A stretch of DNA of 64,000 nucleotides from Cellulomonas gilvus ATCC 13127. GTDB taxonomy: Bacteria > Actinomycetota > Actinomycetes > Actinomycetales > Cellulomonadaceae. Location of the stretch: assembly GCF_000218545.1 (NCBI RefSeq), contig NC_015671.1:1798001-1862000 (forward strand), in the 5' to 3' direction. A program made the translations under genes and the position numbers. The notes below the pieces were generated by a model. It ran no database searches, was not told the origin of the DNA, and was given only the letters and a program-made list of their open reading frames with translations. Of the stretch, positions 52,044 through 60,588 are shown in pieces; positions within the stretch are counted from its first letter, which is position 1; every line of letters begins with the position of its first letter.

Positions 52044-53861
52044 TCAGGCGCGGCCGCGCGGACCGTGCGCCGACCCGTGGCTCGGACCGTGCCCGGGCCC
52101 GTGACCCGGACGGCTCGCGCCGTGCCCGGGCCGCGGCCCGCTGTCGACCCGGATGCGCAGCGGACGCCCCGCGACGCGTGCGCGCGACAGGCGGTCGACG
52201 ACGTCCGGCGTGAGGCCGCCGGGGATGTCCACGAGAGAGAAGCTGCCGAAGATGTCGATCTTGCCGACGTCGGCGCCGGTCAGCCCGCCCTCGCCCGTGA
52301 GGGCGCCGACGAGCGCGCCGGGCTGCAGCCCGTCACGGTGTCCGACGGCCACGCGCCAGCGGGGCGGGCCGCCCGCGATGTGGGTGCTGGGCCGGCGACG
52401 TTCACGCGGGTCGCCGTGGCCGTCGCGCTCGCGGCCGGCACGCTCGCCGCGCTCCGCGCCGAGCGTGGCACGCGACAGCGCGTCGTCCAGGTCGTCCGCG
52501 GTGCGGGCGTCGGGGCCCTCGTCGCCCACGGCCAGTGCGAGCACGGTCGCGAGCAGGTCCCGCGCGTCGAGCTCGGGGCTCGCCGCGAGGTGCTGGGACA
52601 CGGCCTCGCGGTACACGTCCAGGCGGCCGGCCTGCTTGCGCAGCTCGACGCGCTCGAGGAGGGCGCGCACGCGGTGCGCGGAGACCTCCGCGGGCGAGGG
52701 GATCGGCACCTGCTCGAGCTGGGTCCGGATGGTGCGCTCGATGGTGCGCAGCCGCGACTGCTCGGCGGGCGTCACGAACGTGAGCGCGATGCCCTCGCGC
52801 CCGGCGCGGCCCGTGCGGCCGATGCGGTGCACGTACGTCTCGGGCTCACGCGGGACGTCGAAGTTCACGACGAGGCCGATGCGCTCGACGTCGAGGCCAC
52901 GCGCGGCGACGTCGGTCGCGACGAGCACGTCGAGCGCGCCGCCCCGCAGCCGGTCGACGATCTTCTCGCGGTCACCCTGCGCGACGTCGCCGGAGATGAA
53001 CGCGGCGGACACGCCGCGCTCGACCAGCGCGCTGCCCAGCTCCTCGGCCGCGCCGCGCGTCCGCACGAACACGATCGCGGCGTCGGCCTCGCGCACGGCG
53101 AGCACGCGGGCGAGCGCGCCGGCCTTGTGGCGGTGCGGCACCACGGCGTAGGTCTGGCGGACCGTGGTCACGGTCGACGACTGGCGCGCGACGGTCACCT
53201 CGACCGGGTGCACCAGGTGCTGCTCGGCCACGCGGCGGATCGCGGGGGGCATCGTGGCGGAGAACAGCGCCACCTGACGCCCCGCGGGCACGCGCTGCAG
53301 GACCTTGTCGACGTCCTCGGCGAAGCCCATGCGGAGCATCTCGTCGGCCTCGTCGAGCACCAGGAACCGCACCTGGTCCAGCACCAGGGAGCCGCGCTCG
53401 AGGTGGTCGATCACGCGGCCGGGCGTGCCGACGACGACCTGCGCACCGCGCTGCAGCGCACGCTGCTGGGGGAGGAACGGCGCGCCGCCGTAGACGGGGA
53501 GCACACCGAGGCCGGGCATGTGCTGCGCGAACGTGGAGATCGCCTCGGCGACCTGCATCGCCAGCTCACGCGTCGGCGTCAGGACGATGGCCTGGACCGC
53601 CCGGACCTCGGGGTCGACCGCCGCGAGCAGCGGCAGGCCGAACGCGGCGGTCTTGCCCGTCCCGGTCTGCGCGACGCCGACGATGTCGCGGCCGGACAGC
53701 AGGGCCGGGATGGCGCGCGCCTGGATGGCCGATGGCGTGACGAAGCCGAGGGAGGCGACGGCGCGGTGCAGCGCGTCGGGCAGGCCCAGCTCGTCGAACG
53801 TGAGTTCGGCGGTGGGGTCGGAGGCGTGCGAGGGCGCGGGGGAGCCCGAGGGCATGGTCAT
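52044..53861 (-). CDS. DEAD-box RNA helicase with DbpA-type RNA-binding domain
   Basis: 605 residues. Helicase motifs: AQTGTGKTAAFGLPLL (Walker A), PTRELAMQ, GTPGRVIDHL, LDEADEMLRMGF, FSATMP, ATDVAARGLD and HRIGRTGRAGREG. The C-terminal domain (~495-575) matches the DbpA RNA-binding fold (PRWRVAVGHRDGLQPGALVG, GKIDIFGSFSLVDIP), followed by a His/Gly/Pro/Ser-rich tail. It likely acts in ribosome assembly or cold adaptation. ATG 53861 is used; ATG 53855 is an alternative. A long leader is likely (a -10 at 54035). Confidence 0.93.
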   Translation of the reverse strand: MTMPSGSPAPSHASDPTAELTFDELGLPDALHRAVASLGFVTPSAIQARAIPALLSGRDIVGVAQTGTGKTAAFGLPLLAAVDPEVRAVQAIVLTPTRELAMQVAEAISTFAQHMPGLGVLPVYGGAPFLPQQRALQRGAQVVVGTPGRVIDHLERGSLVLDQVRFLVLDEADEMLRMGFAEDVDKVLQRVPAGRQVALFSATMPPAIRRVAEQHLVHPVEVTVARQSSTVTTVRQTYAVVPHRHKAGALARVLAVREADAAIVFVRTRGAAEELGSALVERGVSAAFISGDVAQGDREKIVDRLRGGALDVLVATDVAARGLDVERIGLVVNFDVPREPETYVHRIGRTGRAGREGIALTFVTPAEQSRLRTIERTIRTQLEQVPIPSPAEVSAHRVRALLERVELRKQAGRLDVYREAVSQHLAASPELDARDLLATVLALAVGDEGPDARTADDLDDALSRATLGAERGERAGRERDGHGDPRERRRPSTHIAGGPPRWRVAVGHRDGLQPGALVGALTGEGGLTGADVGKIDIFGSFSLVDIPGGLTPDVVDRLSRARVAGRPLRIRVDSGPRPGHGASRPGHGPGHGPSHGSAHGPRGRA

Positions 53862-54094
53862 GTGGTGCCGTTCCGTTCGAGGGAGGACTGAACCGACACC
53901 GGACTGGTATTCGGCTGTCGCAGCCCCGAACACCTGGGCATCCGATGATGCCTCTCGCACGGCACGCCCGACGACCCCGGTTCAGGGGTGGGGCGGCTCT
54001 CAGGGGGACGCGACGAACTCCGCGATCGGACGAGAGCCTACCGGCCGGACCGGCCGGACGGCAGAGGTGCCCGTGGTGAGTTCGCGCACACGCC
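53862..54094 (-). other. Untranslated leader region of the helicase gene
   Basis: 233 bp without a gene. The minus strand has a TAGGCT -10 at 54035-54040, which would give a leader of about 170 nt containing possible pairing CTCTCG with CGAGAG and GGCATC with GGATGCC. Long structured leaders are common for cold-inducible DEAD-box helicases. Confidence 0.4.
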
Positions 54095-54508
54095 TCAGCG
54101 CAGCCCGATCGCCGGACCCTCGACCGCGGGGCACGCGTCCATGACCACGTCGAGGCCTGCCGCGTGCGCGCGGCGCGCCGCGTCGTGGTCCACGACGCCC
54201 AGCTGCAGCCACACGGCGCGCGCACCCCGCGCGACGGCCTCGTCGACGACCGCTCCCGCGAGCGTCGAGTTGACGAACACGTCGACCACGTCCACGTCGC
54301 CCGGCACGTCCGCGAGCGACGCGTAGCCCCGCGCGCCGTGCACCTCCTGCGCGAGGGGGTGCACGGGCACGATCGTGTGCCCGATGCGCTGCAGGTACGC
54401 CGCGACCCCGTACGCCGCCCGTGACGTGTTGGTGGACAGGCCCACGACCGCCCAGCGCGCCGGGGTCCGTAGGAGGCGCTCGATGACCGCCGGGTCGTGG
54501 GTGTCCAT
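54095..54508 (-). CDS. CoA-binding domain protein (YccU-type)
   Basis: 137 residues forming one Rossmann-like CoA-binding domain. RWAVVGLSTNTSRAAYGVAAYL is the nucleotide-binding loop, followed by GHTIVPVHPLAQEVHGARGY, VDVVDVFVNSTLAGAVVDEA and AVWLQLGVVDHDAARRAHAAG. The family is widespread and small, function unknown. The ATG follows CACGCT by 6 nt, possibly leaderless. Confidence 0.9.
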   Translation of the reverse strand: MDTHDPAVIERLLRTPARWAVVGLSTNTSRAAYGVAAYLQRIGHTIVPVHPLAQEVHGARGYASLADVPGDVDVVDVFVNSTLAGAVVDEAVARGARAVWLQLGVVDHDAARRAHAAGLDVVMDACPAVEGPAIGLR

Positions 54509-54552
54509 GCGTGCAGCGTGTCATGCCGACCCCGTGCGTGCAGCAGCCCGCA

Positions 54553-54558
54553 TAGGAT
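54553..54558 (+). promoter_or_regulatory. -10 box for the phosphatidyltransferase operon
   Basis: TAGGAT lies 33 nt upstream of the GTG, leaving a leader with an AGGAGG site. Confidence 0.5.
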
Positions 54559-54591
54559 CGCCCCCGGCACGACGACAGGAGGCGCGCACGC

Positions 54592-55197
54592 GTGGCAGAG
54601 CAGGTGCGGCATCAGGACCAGGGACGCGACCTGCGGCCCAGCACGCGTGTGCTGACCTGGCCCAACCTGATCAGCGCGGTGCGGCTGCTCCTGGTCCCGG
54701 TGTTCGGCGTGCTCATCGCCTCCGGCCAGGACGGCTGGGCCGTCGTGGTGCTGGCCGTCTCGGGAGCGAGCGACTGGCTCGACGGAGTGCTCGCGCGCCG
54801 CCTCGGCCAGGTGACGCGGCTGGGACAGCTGTTGGACCCCGCCGCGGACCGCCTGTTCATCGCCGTCACGCTCGTCGGACTCGTGTGGCGAGGCGTCGTC
54901 CCGCTGTGGCTGCTCGTCGTGATCCTGGCGCGTGAGGTCGTGCTCGGCGTCATGCTGCTGGCGCTCGGACGGCGTGGGTACCCGCCGCCCGCGGTGCACC
55001 TGGCGGGCAAGGCCGGCACGTTCGCGCTGCTGTACGCGTTCCCGCTGCTGCTCCTCGCGTCCTGGGACTCGTGGCTGGGCACGGTGGCCGAGGTCGTCGG
55101 CTGGGCCTTCGCGCTGTGGGGCGTCGGCCTGTACTGGCTGGCCGGGGCGCTGTACCTGGTGCAGGCGCGCGCGCTGCTGCGCGAGGCCCGGACGTGA
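54592..55197 (+). CDS. CDP-alcohol phosphatidyltransferase (PgsA2-type)
   Basis: A 201-residue membrane enzyme of phospholipid synthesis. The active site D-G-x2-A-R-x8-G-x3-D-x3-D motif is intact: SDWLDGVLARRLGQ, then GQLLDPAADRLF. Five to six membrane helices surround it. By position (first of the DUF881-sbp-DUF881-garA locus) it equals mycobacterial PgsA2 (Rv1822). The acceptor alcohol is unknown; cardiolipin or phosphatidylglycerol-phosphate synthesis is likely. AGGAGG precedes the GTG. The stop overlaps the next start (GTGA). Confidence 0.9.
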   Translation: MAEQVRHQDQGRDLRPSTRVLTWPNLISAVRLLLVPVFGVLIASGQDGWAVVVLAVSGASDWLDGVLARRLGQVTRLGQLLDPAADRLFIAVTLVGLVWRGVVPLWLLVVILAREVVLGVMLLALGRRGYPPPAVHLAGKAGTFALLYAFPLLLLASWDSWLGTVAEVVGWAFALWGVGLYWLAGALYLVQARALLREART

Positions 55198-56252
55198 CGG
55201 CCCGCCCGCCCGGTCCGCAGGACGCGGAACCCCTGCCCGGACCGGCCGCGCATGCCGAACCGGCTCCGGTCCCCGCGGCGGGCCGCCGCCCGGACGCGTC
55301 CATGACCCTGCTCACCGAGGTCGACCGCAGCCCTCTGGACCCGGGGTACGCACTGGTGGCGCACCGCCGCGCGACGGGCGAGAAGGGCCGGCGCAGCCCC
55401 GCGCGCGCGGCCGTCCTGCTGGTCACGGCCGCCGTGCTCGGCATCGGTGTGACCGCCGCCGCACAGACGCTCCTGCAGCCCGCGGCCAGCGCGCAGCAGG
55501 CACGTGACGTGCTCGAGAGCAGCATCGTCGAGCGCAACGACGCGGTCGCGGCGCTGCAGCAGGACGTCGAGGAGCTCTCGGCACAGATCGCCGCGCTGCA
55601 GTCCCGGCTCGTCGGCGACGCGGACGGCCCGCTGCGCGCCGAGGTCGAGGCCGGCGCGGTGCAGGCCGGCCAGCTCCCGGTCTCCGGCCCGGGGCTGGTC
55701 GTCCGGCTGAGCGATGCGCCCGCGGCGGTCGTCGACGACCCCGAGGACCCGGCACGCGTGCAGGACCTCGACCTCCAGGTCGTGGTGAACGGGCTGTGGG
55801 CCGCGGGCGCCGAGGCCATCGCGATCAACGACCAGCGCATCGGGCCGACGACGGCCATCCGGTCGGCGGGCAGTGCTGTGCTCGTCGACCTGGTACCCCT
55901 CACGAACCCGTACCGCGTCGAGGTCGTCGGGAACGCCCCCGCGCTGCAGACCGCGCTCACGCAGGGCGACGTCGGCGAGCTGCTCGGCGCGCTGCGGGCC
56001 ACGTACGGCATCGGGGTCGACGTCTCCGCGCAGGACTCCGTGAGCCTGCCGGGCGCGGGCCAGGCGACGCTGCGGTACGCCGAGGTGCCCGACGGCGCGC
56101 TGCCGGAGCCGCTGGTCAGCCCGACGGCGCGCGCGACCACCGACCCCGGCACGCTCCGGGAGCAGTCGGTTTCGCCCTCGCCTCCCGCTGTGGCAGCCTC
56201 GACGCCGGACGCGCCGGGCGCCGGTGCGGATGACGAGGGGAGCGGGTCGTGA
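55194..56252 (+). CDS. DUF881 membrane-anchored protein (first copy)
   Basis: 352 residues. One membrane helix near residues 70-90 (AAVLLVTAAVLGIGVTAAAQ), then a coiled-coil segment (~95-145: QQARDVLESSIVERNDAVAA), then the DUF881 domain (~150-300: GPGLVVRLSDAPAAV, NGLWAAGAEAIAINDQRIG). The N-terminal ~60 residues are cytoplasmic and disordered. Function unknown; the DUF881-sbp-DUF881 set is linked to division in some actinobacteria. The GTG overlaps the upstream stop. Confidence 0.9.
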   Translation: MTARPPGPQDAEPLPGPAAHAEPAPVPAAGRRPDASMTLLTEVDRSPLDPGYALVAHRRATGEKGRRSPARAAVLLVTAAVLGIGVTAAAQTLLQPAASAQQARDVLESSIVERNDAVAALQQDVEELSAQIAALQSRLVGDADGPLRAEVEAGAVQAGQLPVSGPGLVVRLSDAPAAVVDDPEDPARVQDLDLQVVVNGLWAAGAEAIAINDQRIGPTTAIRSAGSAVLVDLVPLTNPYRVEVVGNAPALQTALTQGDVGELLGALRATYGIGVDVSAQDSVSLPGAGQATLRYAEVPDGALPEPLVSPTARATTDPGTLREQSVSPSPPAVAASTPDAPGAGADDEGSGS

Positions 56253-56581
56253 TCGCGGTCTTCGGGCTGGTCGTCGGTGTGGTCGCCGGGCTGGTCCTCC
56301 AGCCGACGGTGCCGGCCGAGCTGCAGCCCTACCTGCCGATCGCGGTGGTCGCCGCGCTCGATGCGATCTTCGGCGGCGTGCGCGCCATGCTCGACGGCAT
56401 CTTCGACGACCGCGTCTTCCTGACCTCGTTCCTGTCCAACGTGATCGTCGCCGGGCTCATCGTGTTCCTGGGCGACCAGCTGGGTGTGGGCAGCCAGCTG
56501 TCGACGGCCGTCGTCGTGGTCCTCGGCATCCGGATCTTCTCCAACGCCGCGGCGATCCGTCGGCACCTGTTCAAGGCCTGA
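56249..56581 (+). CDS. sbp: Small basic protein (DUF1290) membrane protein
   Basis: 110 residues with three to four membrane helices (MIAVFGLVVGVVAGLVLQPT, LPIAVVAALDAIFGGVRAML, SFLSNVIVAGLIVFLGD, STAVVVVLGIRIFSN). The sequence VPAELQPYLPIAVVAALDAI is the DUF1290 signature; the gene between two DUF881 genes is a fixed arrangement in gram-positives. The name refers to the family, though this member is not strongly basic. GTGA overlap with the preceding gene. Confidence 0.92.
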   Translation: MIAVFGLVVGVVAGLVLQPTVPAELQPYLPIAVVAALDAIFGGVRAMLDGIFDDRVFLTSFLSNVIVAGLIVFLGDQLGVGSQLSTAVVVVLGIRIFSNAAAIRRHLFKA

Positions 56582-56582
56582 C

Positions 56583-57719
56583 GTGGACGAGCGCCCGCCG
56601 ACCGTGCCGCCGCAGGACCCGCACGTGCCCGAGCCCGACGAGGGTGGCGAGACCGCGTTCGCCGCGTGGCCTCAGGACGAGATCGCGCCCACGGACCCCG
56701 ACGAGCCCGACGAGCCCGCGACCGCACCGGACGAGCCCACCGACCCCGCGCGCGTGGCCCACGACACCGCTCGGGACGACGACGTCGCACCCGAGCGCAC
56801 GCCGGACGAGGGCGACGAGGCCCGCGAGGCGGCGACGCCGTCGGACGAGGCGGCGTGGGCGCGTGCCGACGCGGCGGTGCGGGAGAGCGCGCTGCGCCCG
56901 GTGGGGGACGACGCCACGGTCCTCGGCACCGATCAACCGGACGCACCCGCTCACGAACCCGCGGTCGCGGCAGCGCCGACCGCCATGGACGCCGCACCCA
57001 ACGGCTGGCTGGTCCTCGCGCGTGCGTTGCGGCCTCGCGCCAACCGTGCGCAGCTGTTCGCGGCGGTCCTGTGCGCGCTGCTCGGGTTCGCGCTCGTGGT
57101 CCAGGTCCGCCAGAACGACGAGAGCGCGCTGTCGGGCCTGCGGCAGTCCGAGCTCGTCCGGATCCTCGACGAGACGACCGACCGGGGTGACCAGCTCCGG
57201 CAGGAGGTCGTCGAGCTGCGGGGCCAGCGCGACGAGCTGCTGTCCGGCTCGGACCGCCAGGAGGCGGCCCTGGACTCGCTGCGTCGCAGCGCGATCACGC
57301 AGGGCATCCTGTCCGGGCGCCTGCCGGCGCAGGGCCCCGGGGTCCGGGTCACGCTGCTCGACCCTCAGGGCGACCTGCAGCCGGTCACCATGCTGAACAT
57401 GCTCGAGGAGCTGCGGAACGCGGGCGCCGAGGCGATCCAGCTCAACGACCGGCGCGTGACCGCCAGCTCGGCGTTCACGGGCACGCGCGGGGCCATCGAG
57501 CTGGACGGCGTGCCGCTCGAGGCACCGTTCACGTGGCTCGCGATCGGGGACCCGGACACGCTGTCCATCGCGCTGCAGATCCCGGGCGGTGCCATGGCGA
57601 CCGTGCGCGGCACCGGCGCGTCGGGCGAGGTCGAGGAGCTCGACGAGGTCCAGGTCAGCGCTGTGCGGGAGCTCGAGGACCCGCAGTACGCGACGCCCGT
57701 CGCCCCGGACGGCGAGTGA
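56583..57719 (+). CDS. DUF881 membrane-anchored protein (second copy)
   Basis: 378 residues. Residues 1-135 are a very acidic, Pro/Asp/Glu/Ala-rich cytoplasmic tail (DPDEPDEPATAPDEPTDPA and similar). A membrane helix follows (RAQLFAAVLCALLGFALVVQ), then a coiled coil (~170-215) and the DUF881 domain (~225-350: GPGVRVTLLDPQGD, EELRNAGAEAIQLNDRRVTA). The long acidic tail is the main difference from the first copy. It starts 1 nt after the sbp stop. Confidence 0.9.
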   Translation: MDERPPTVPPQDPHVPEPDEGGETAFAAWPQDEIAPTDPDEPDEPATAPDEPTDPARVAHDTARDDDVAPERTPDEGDEAREAATPSDEAAWARADAAVRESALRPVGDDATVLGTDQPDAPAHEPAVAAAPTAMDAAPNGWLVLARALRPRANRAQLFAAVLCALLGFALVVQVRQNDESALSGLRQSELVRILDETTDRGDQLRQEVVELRGQRDELLSGSDRQEAALDSLRRSAITQGILSGRLPAQGPGVRVTLLDPQGDLQPVTMLNMLEELRNAGAEAIQLNDRRVTASSAFTGTRGAIELDGVPLEAPFTWLAIGDPDTLSIALQIPGGAMATVRGTGASGEVEELDEVQVSAVRELEDPQYATPVAPDGE

Positions 57720-57786
57720 GCCCCACGTCCCGGCGCACGGCGAGGCCGGAAGCAGGTCGGTGGCTGCGTTCGGGCGCGACGTTGCA

Positions 57787-57792
57787 TAGGGT
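57787..57792 (+). promoter_or_regulatory. -10 box for garA
   Basis: TAGGGT lies 73 nt upstream of the garA ATG. Confidence 0.45.
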
Positions 57793-57864
57793 GGTCCGCA
57801 CGACGACGTCGGCTCGACGTCGAACCGTGTCGGTCAGCACGGCGCGCACGCCCAGGGAGGTCAC

Positions 57865-58320
57865 ATGACGGACGACGACCGGACCAGCCACGTGCCGGGT
57901 CCCGAGACCACCGTCAACTTCGGCAGCCTCGCGCCGGTCGACATCGAGCAGGGCGCGCCCGTGGGCCTCACGCCCGACGAGTCGAGCGCGGTGCACGCGC
58001 TGCCGCCCACGTCCGCGCTCCTGGTGATGCAGCGCGGACCGAGCGCGGGGGCTCGCTTCCTGCTCGACGCGGAGCGCACGGTGGCGGGCCGCTCGACGCA
58101 GGCGGACATCTTCCTCGACGACGTGACGGTGTCCCGCAAGCACGCCGAGTTCGTGCGCGAGGGCGGCCACTTCGTCGTGCGGGACATCGGCTCGCTCAAC
58201 GGCACGTACGTCAACCGCCAGCGGATCGACCAGGCCGCGCTCCGTGCGGGCGACGAGGTGCAGATCGGCAAGTACCGCCTGACGTTCCACCCGAGCCCGC
58301 ACCGCGAGCCCGAGGCATGA
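57865..58320 (+). CDS. garA: FHA-domain regulator GarA/OdhI
   Basis: 151 residues. The N-terminal phospho-acceptor motif PETTVNFG (Thr15/Thr16) corresponds to the ETTSVF motif of mycobacterial GarA, the target of PknB/PknG. The FHA domain (~60-145) contains RTVAGRSTQADIFLDD, VTVSRKHAEF and GSLNGTYVNRQRI. Unphosphorylated GarA inhibits 2-oxoglutarate dehydrogenase and glutamate dehydrogenase in relatives. The ATG has GGGAGG upstream. It is followed by an FtsR-like gene, as in mycobacteria. Confidence 0.95.
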   Translation: MTDDDRTSHVPGPETTVNFGSLAPVDIEQGAPVGLTPDESSAVHALPPTSALLVMQRGPSAGARFLLDAERTVAGRSTQADIFLDDVTVSRKHAEFVREGGHFVVRDIGSLNGTYVNRQRIDQAALRAGDEVQIGKYRLTFHPSPHREPEA

Positions 58321-58342
58321 CGAGCACCGCCGAGCCGCACGC

Positions 58343-59137
58343 ATGAGCGGCTCCACCAGCGGGCGCGCCCGACGCCTGCCGCAGGCGGTGCCCGAGCCGC
58401 AGGTCGACTCCGCGCAGCAGGACGGCGGGGAGCTCGAGCCGTGGCCGCGGGGCATCTCCCGGCGCGCCTCGATGCGCATCTCCGACGTCCTCGCGGCGCT
58501 GCGGATCGAGTTCCCGGCGGTCACGCCCTCCAAGCTCCGGTTCCTGGAGGAGCAGGGGCTGGTCGAGCCGGTGCGGACGCCCGCGGGCTACCGCCAGTAC
58601 TCGCCGGCCGACATCGAGCGGCTCCGCTTCGTGCTGCGGCAGCAGCGCGACCGCTACATGCCGCTCAAGGTCATCGGCGAACGCCTCGCAGCGCTGGACG
58701 CCGGTCTCGAGGAGGAGACGCCGGCGCGAGCGCGGCTGGCCGCGCGCGACGGCGTGGTGCAGCGCCAGGCGGACCGCTGGGGGGCGGACGCGCTCGCGCA
58801 GGACGCGGGCGTGGCGCCTGAGCTCGTGGCCGAGCTCGTCGCGGCCGGGGTGCTCACGCCCCGCCCGGGTGGCACGTTCGACCCGTGGGCGCGCGAGGTC
58901 GTGGTCACCGCGGCCGAGCTCGCGCAGCACGGGATCGACGTCCGCCACCTGCGTCAGTTCCGCGCCGCGGCCGAGCGTCAGGCGGACCTCGTGGACCAGG
59001 TGACCAGCCCGCTGCGCAGCCAGCGCAGCGCGACCGCCCGTGCGCACGCCGGGCAGCTCTCGGCCGAGCTCGGTGAGGTCTGCGCCCGCCTGCACACCGC
59101 CCTGGTCCGCGCAGCGGTCGCCGACCTCACGCCCTGA
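58343..59137 (+). CDS. ftsR: MerR-type regulator, FtsR-like
   Basis: 264 residues. The MerR winged helix is at ~44-115: MRISDVLAALRIEFPAVTPS, KLRFLEEQGLVEPVRTPAGY and RQYSPADIERLRFVLRQQRD. A helical C-terminal part follows. It equals mycobacterial Rv1828 and corynebacterial FtsR in position and length; FtsR activates ftsZ. The ~40-residue N-terminal extension is Arg/Gln/Pro-rich. A hairpin follows the gene. Confidence 0.88.
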   Translation: MSGSTSGRARRLPQAVPEPQVDSAQQDGGELEPWPRGISRRASMRISDVLAALRIEFPAVTPSKLRFLEEQGLVEPVRTPAGYRQYSPADIERLRFVLRQQRDRYMPLKVIGERLAALDAGLEEETPARARLAARDGVVQRQADRWGADALAQDAGVAPELVAELVAAGVLTPRPGGTFDPWAREVVVTAAELAQHGIDVRHLRQFRAAAERQADLVDQVTSPLRSQRSATARAHAGQLSAELGEVCARLHTALVRAAVADLTP

Positions 59138-59144
59138 CCGGTCG

Positions 59145-59170
59145 CCGGGCCGGCGCGAGCCGGCGCCCGG
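59145..59170 (+). terminator. Hairpin after the ftsR-like gene
   Basis: GCCGGC-GCGA-GCCGGC with outer CCGG/CCGG pairing and a small bulge; no U-tract. Confidence 0.5.
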
Positions 59171-59223
59171 ACGGACGCCGCACCCGGGGGTCCACGGACC
59201 GCGCGCCCGGGGCCGCAGGGTCG

Positions 59224-59229
59224 TAGCGT
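59224..59229 (+). promoter_or_regulatory. -10 box for leaderless DUF151 transcript
   Basis: TAGCGT, then GGAGTC, then GTG 59236. Confidence 0.5.
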
Positions 59230-59235
59230 GGAGTC

Positions 59236-59772
59236 GTGTCGCAGGAGCCCGATCTGGTCGTGGTCGAGGTGATCGGCGTGCGTCAGCACCCGGTCGCCGA
59301 GGAGATCGTCGTGCTGCTCCTGGACCCCGAGTCCGACCTGGTGGTGCCGATCATGATCGGCCCGCACGAGGCGGGGGCGATCGCGGTGGCCCAGTCGGGT
59401 TCCGCGCCTCCCCGGCCGATGACGCACGACCTGCTGCGGGACCTGCTGATCGCCGCGGGGGAGCAGGTGCGGCGCGCGGTGATCACGCGTCTGGAGGACG
59501 GCGTCTTCTACGCCGAGCTCACGCTCGGCAACGGCGCGCGGGTCGACTCGCGTGCGTCGGACGCGATCGCGGTGGCGCTACGGTTCGGTGTCCCGGTGCT
59601 GTGCTCGGCCGAGGTGGTGGCCGTCGCGGGCGTCGAGGTCCAGCGCATCGACCCCGACGCCGCGGACGACGCGGGTGACGACGACGTCGAGCAGTTCCGG
59701 GCGTTCCTCGAGCAGGTCACGCCCGAGGACTTCGAGACGGGGGAGGAGCCGGGGCCGAGCCGCGGACCGTGA
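59236..59772 (+). CDS. Bifunctional nuclease family protein (DUF151)
   Basis: 178 residues. The family core is VVEVIGVRQHPVAEEIVVLL, LVVPIMIGPHEAGAIAVAQS, THDLLRDLLIAAGEQVRRAV and NGARVDSRASDAIAVALRFG. Plant homologues show DNase/RNase activity; bacterial roles are unclear. It equals Rv1829 in position. The acidic tail after residue 140 is disordered. Leaderless by promoter spacing. Confidence 0.93.
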   Translation: MSQEPDLVVVEVIGVRQHPVAEEIVVLLLDPESDLVVPIMIGPHEAGAIAVAQSGSAPPRPMTHDLLRDLLIAAGEQVRRAVITRLEDGVFYAELTLGNGARVDSRASDAIAVALRFGVPVLCSAEVVAVAGVEVQRIDPDAADDAGDDDVEQFRAFLEQVTPEDFETGEEPGPSRGP

Positions 59773-59785
59773 CCCACGCCACAGA

Positions 59786-59808
59786 ACCTTCAGGTTGAGG
59801 TTCAAGGT
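59786..59808. promoter_or_regulatory. Candidate MerR operator
   Basis: ACCTT and AAGGT flank CAGGTTGAGGTTC, a 23-bp imperfect dyad with AGGTT repeats, in the region between DUF151 and the second merR gene. MerR family sites have this length and form. Confidence 0.4.
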
Positions 59809-59936
59809 GAGACACGCCGACCGCGACACGCGCCGCACGTCGTTGCGTCGGCACCCCCGGGTGCCTAGCGTGGCCCCCAGGCGCAGCGCGCGAATGCGCG
59901 ACCTGCTGCGCGACCTGCAGGACGAGTGGAGGAAGC

Positions 59937-60521
59937 GTGGCCAACGAGAACGCGGAGGACGTCACGGGCGTCCCGCAACGCGCGCAGGGCCTCCTGTTCG
60001 ACGACGACCTGCCTGACCTCGACGACGCGACGGGCTACCGCGGGCCGACCGCGTGCCGCGCCGCGGGCATCACGTACCGCCAGCTCGACTACTGGGCCCG
60101 CACGGGCCTGGTCGAGCCGACCGTCCGGCCCGCGACGGGGTCCGGGACGCAGCGCCTGTACTCGTTCCGCGACATCCTGGTGCTGAAGGTCGTGAAGCGT
60201 CTGCTCGACACCGGGGTCTCGCTGCAGCAGATCCGGGCCGCGGTGGGCCACCTGCGCGAGCGCGGCGTGGACGACCTCGCCCAGATCACCCTCATGTCCG
60301 ACGGCGCCTCGGTGTACGAGTGCACGTCGGCCGACGAGGTCATCGACCTGGTCCAGGGCGGTCAGGGCGTGTTCGGCATCGCGGTCGGTCGCGTGTGGCG
60401 CGAGGTCGAGGGCACGCTCGCCGAGCTGCCGACCGAGCGTGCGGACGACGACGCCGCCCACGCGGCCGAGCACCCGCAGGACGAGCTCGCGCGACGCCGT
60501 CAGGCGCGCACGGCGGGCTGA
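59937..60521 (+). CDS. MerR-family regulator (Rv1830-like)
   Basis: 194 residues. A MerR winged helix lies at ~35-110 (GYRGPTACRAAGITYRQLDY, WARTGLVEPTVRPATG, RLYSFRDILVLKVVKRLLDT, GVSLQQIRAAVGHLRE). The N-terminal 35 residues are acidic. It corresponds to Rv1830, a regulator reported to affect growth and division genes. GGAGGAAGC precedes the GTG. A 16-bp terminator follows. Confidence 0.92.
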   Translation: MANENAEDVTGVPQRAQGLLFDDDLPDLDDATGYRGPTACRAAGITYRQLDYWARTGLVEPTVRPATGSGTQRLYSFRDILVLKVVKRLLDTGVSLQQIRAAVGHLRERGVDDLAQITLMSDGASVYECTSADEVIDLVQGGQGVFGIAVGRVWREVEGTLAELPTERADDDAAHAAEHPQDELARRRQARTAG

Positions 60522-60531
60522 ACCACGACGC

Positions 60532-60575
60532 ACGACGAAGGCCGCCGATCCGCGAGGTCCGGCGGCCTTCGTCGT
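60532..60575. terminator. Bidirectional terminator hairpin
   Basis: Perfect 16-bp arms ACGACGAAGGCCGCCG and CGGCGGCCTTCGTCGT with a 12-nt loop, between convergent merR and parA genes. Confidence 0.8.
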
Positions 60576-60588
60576 CCGAGGTGCGTGG

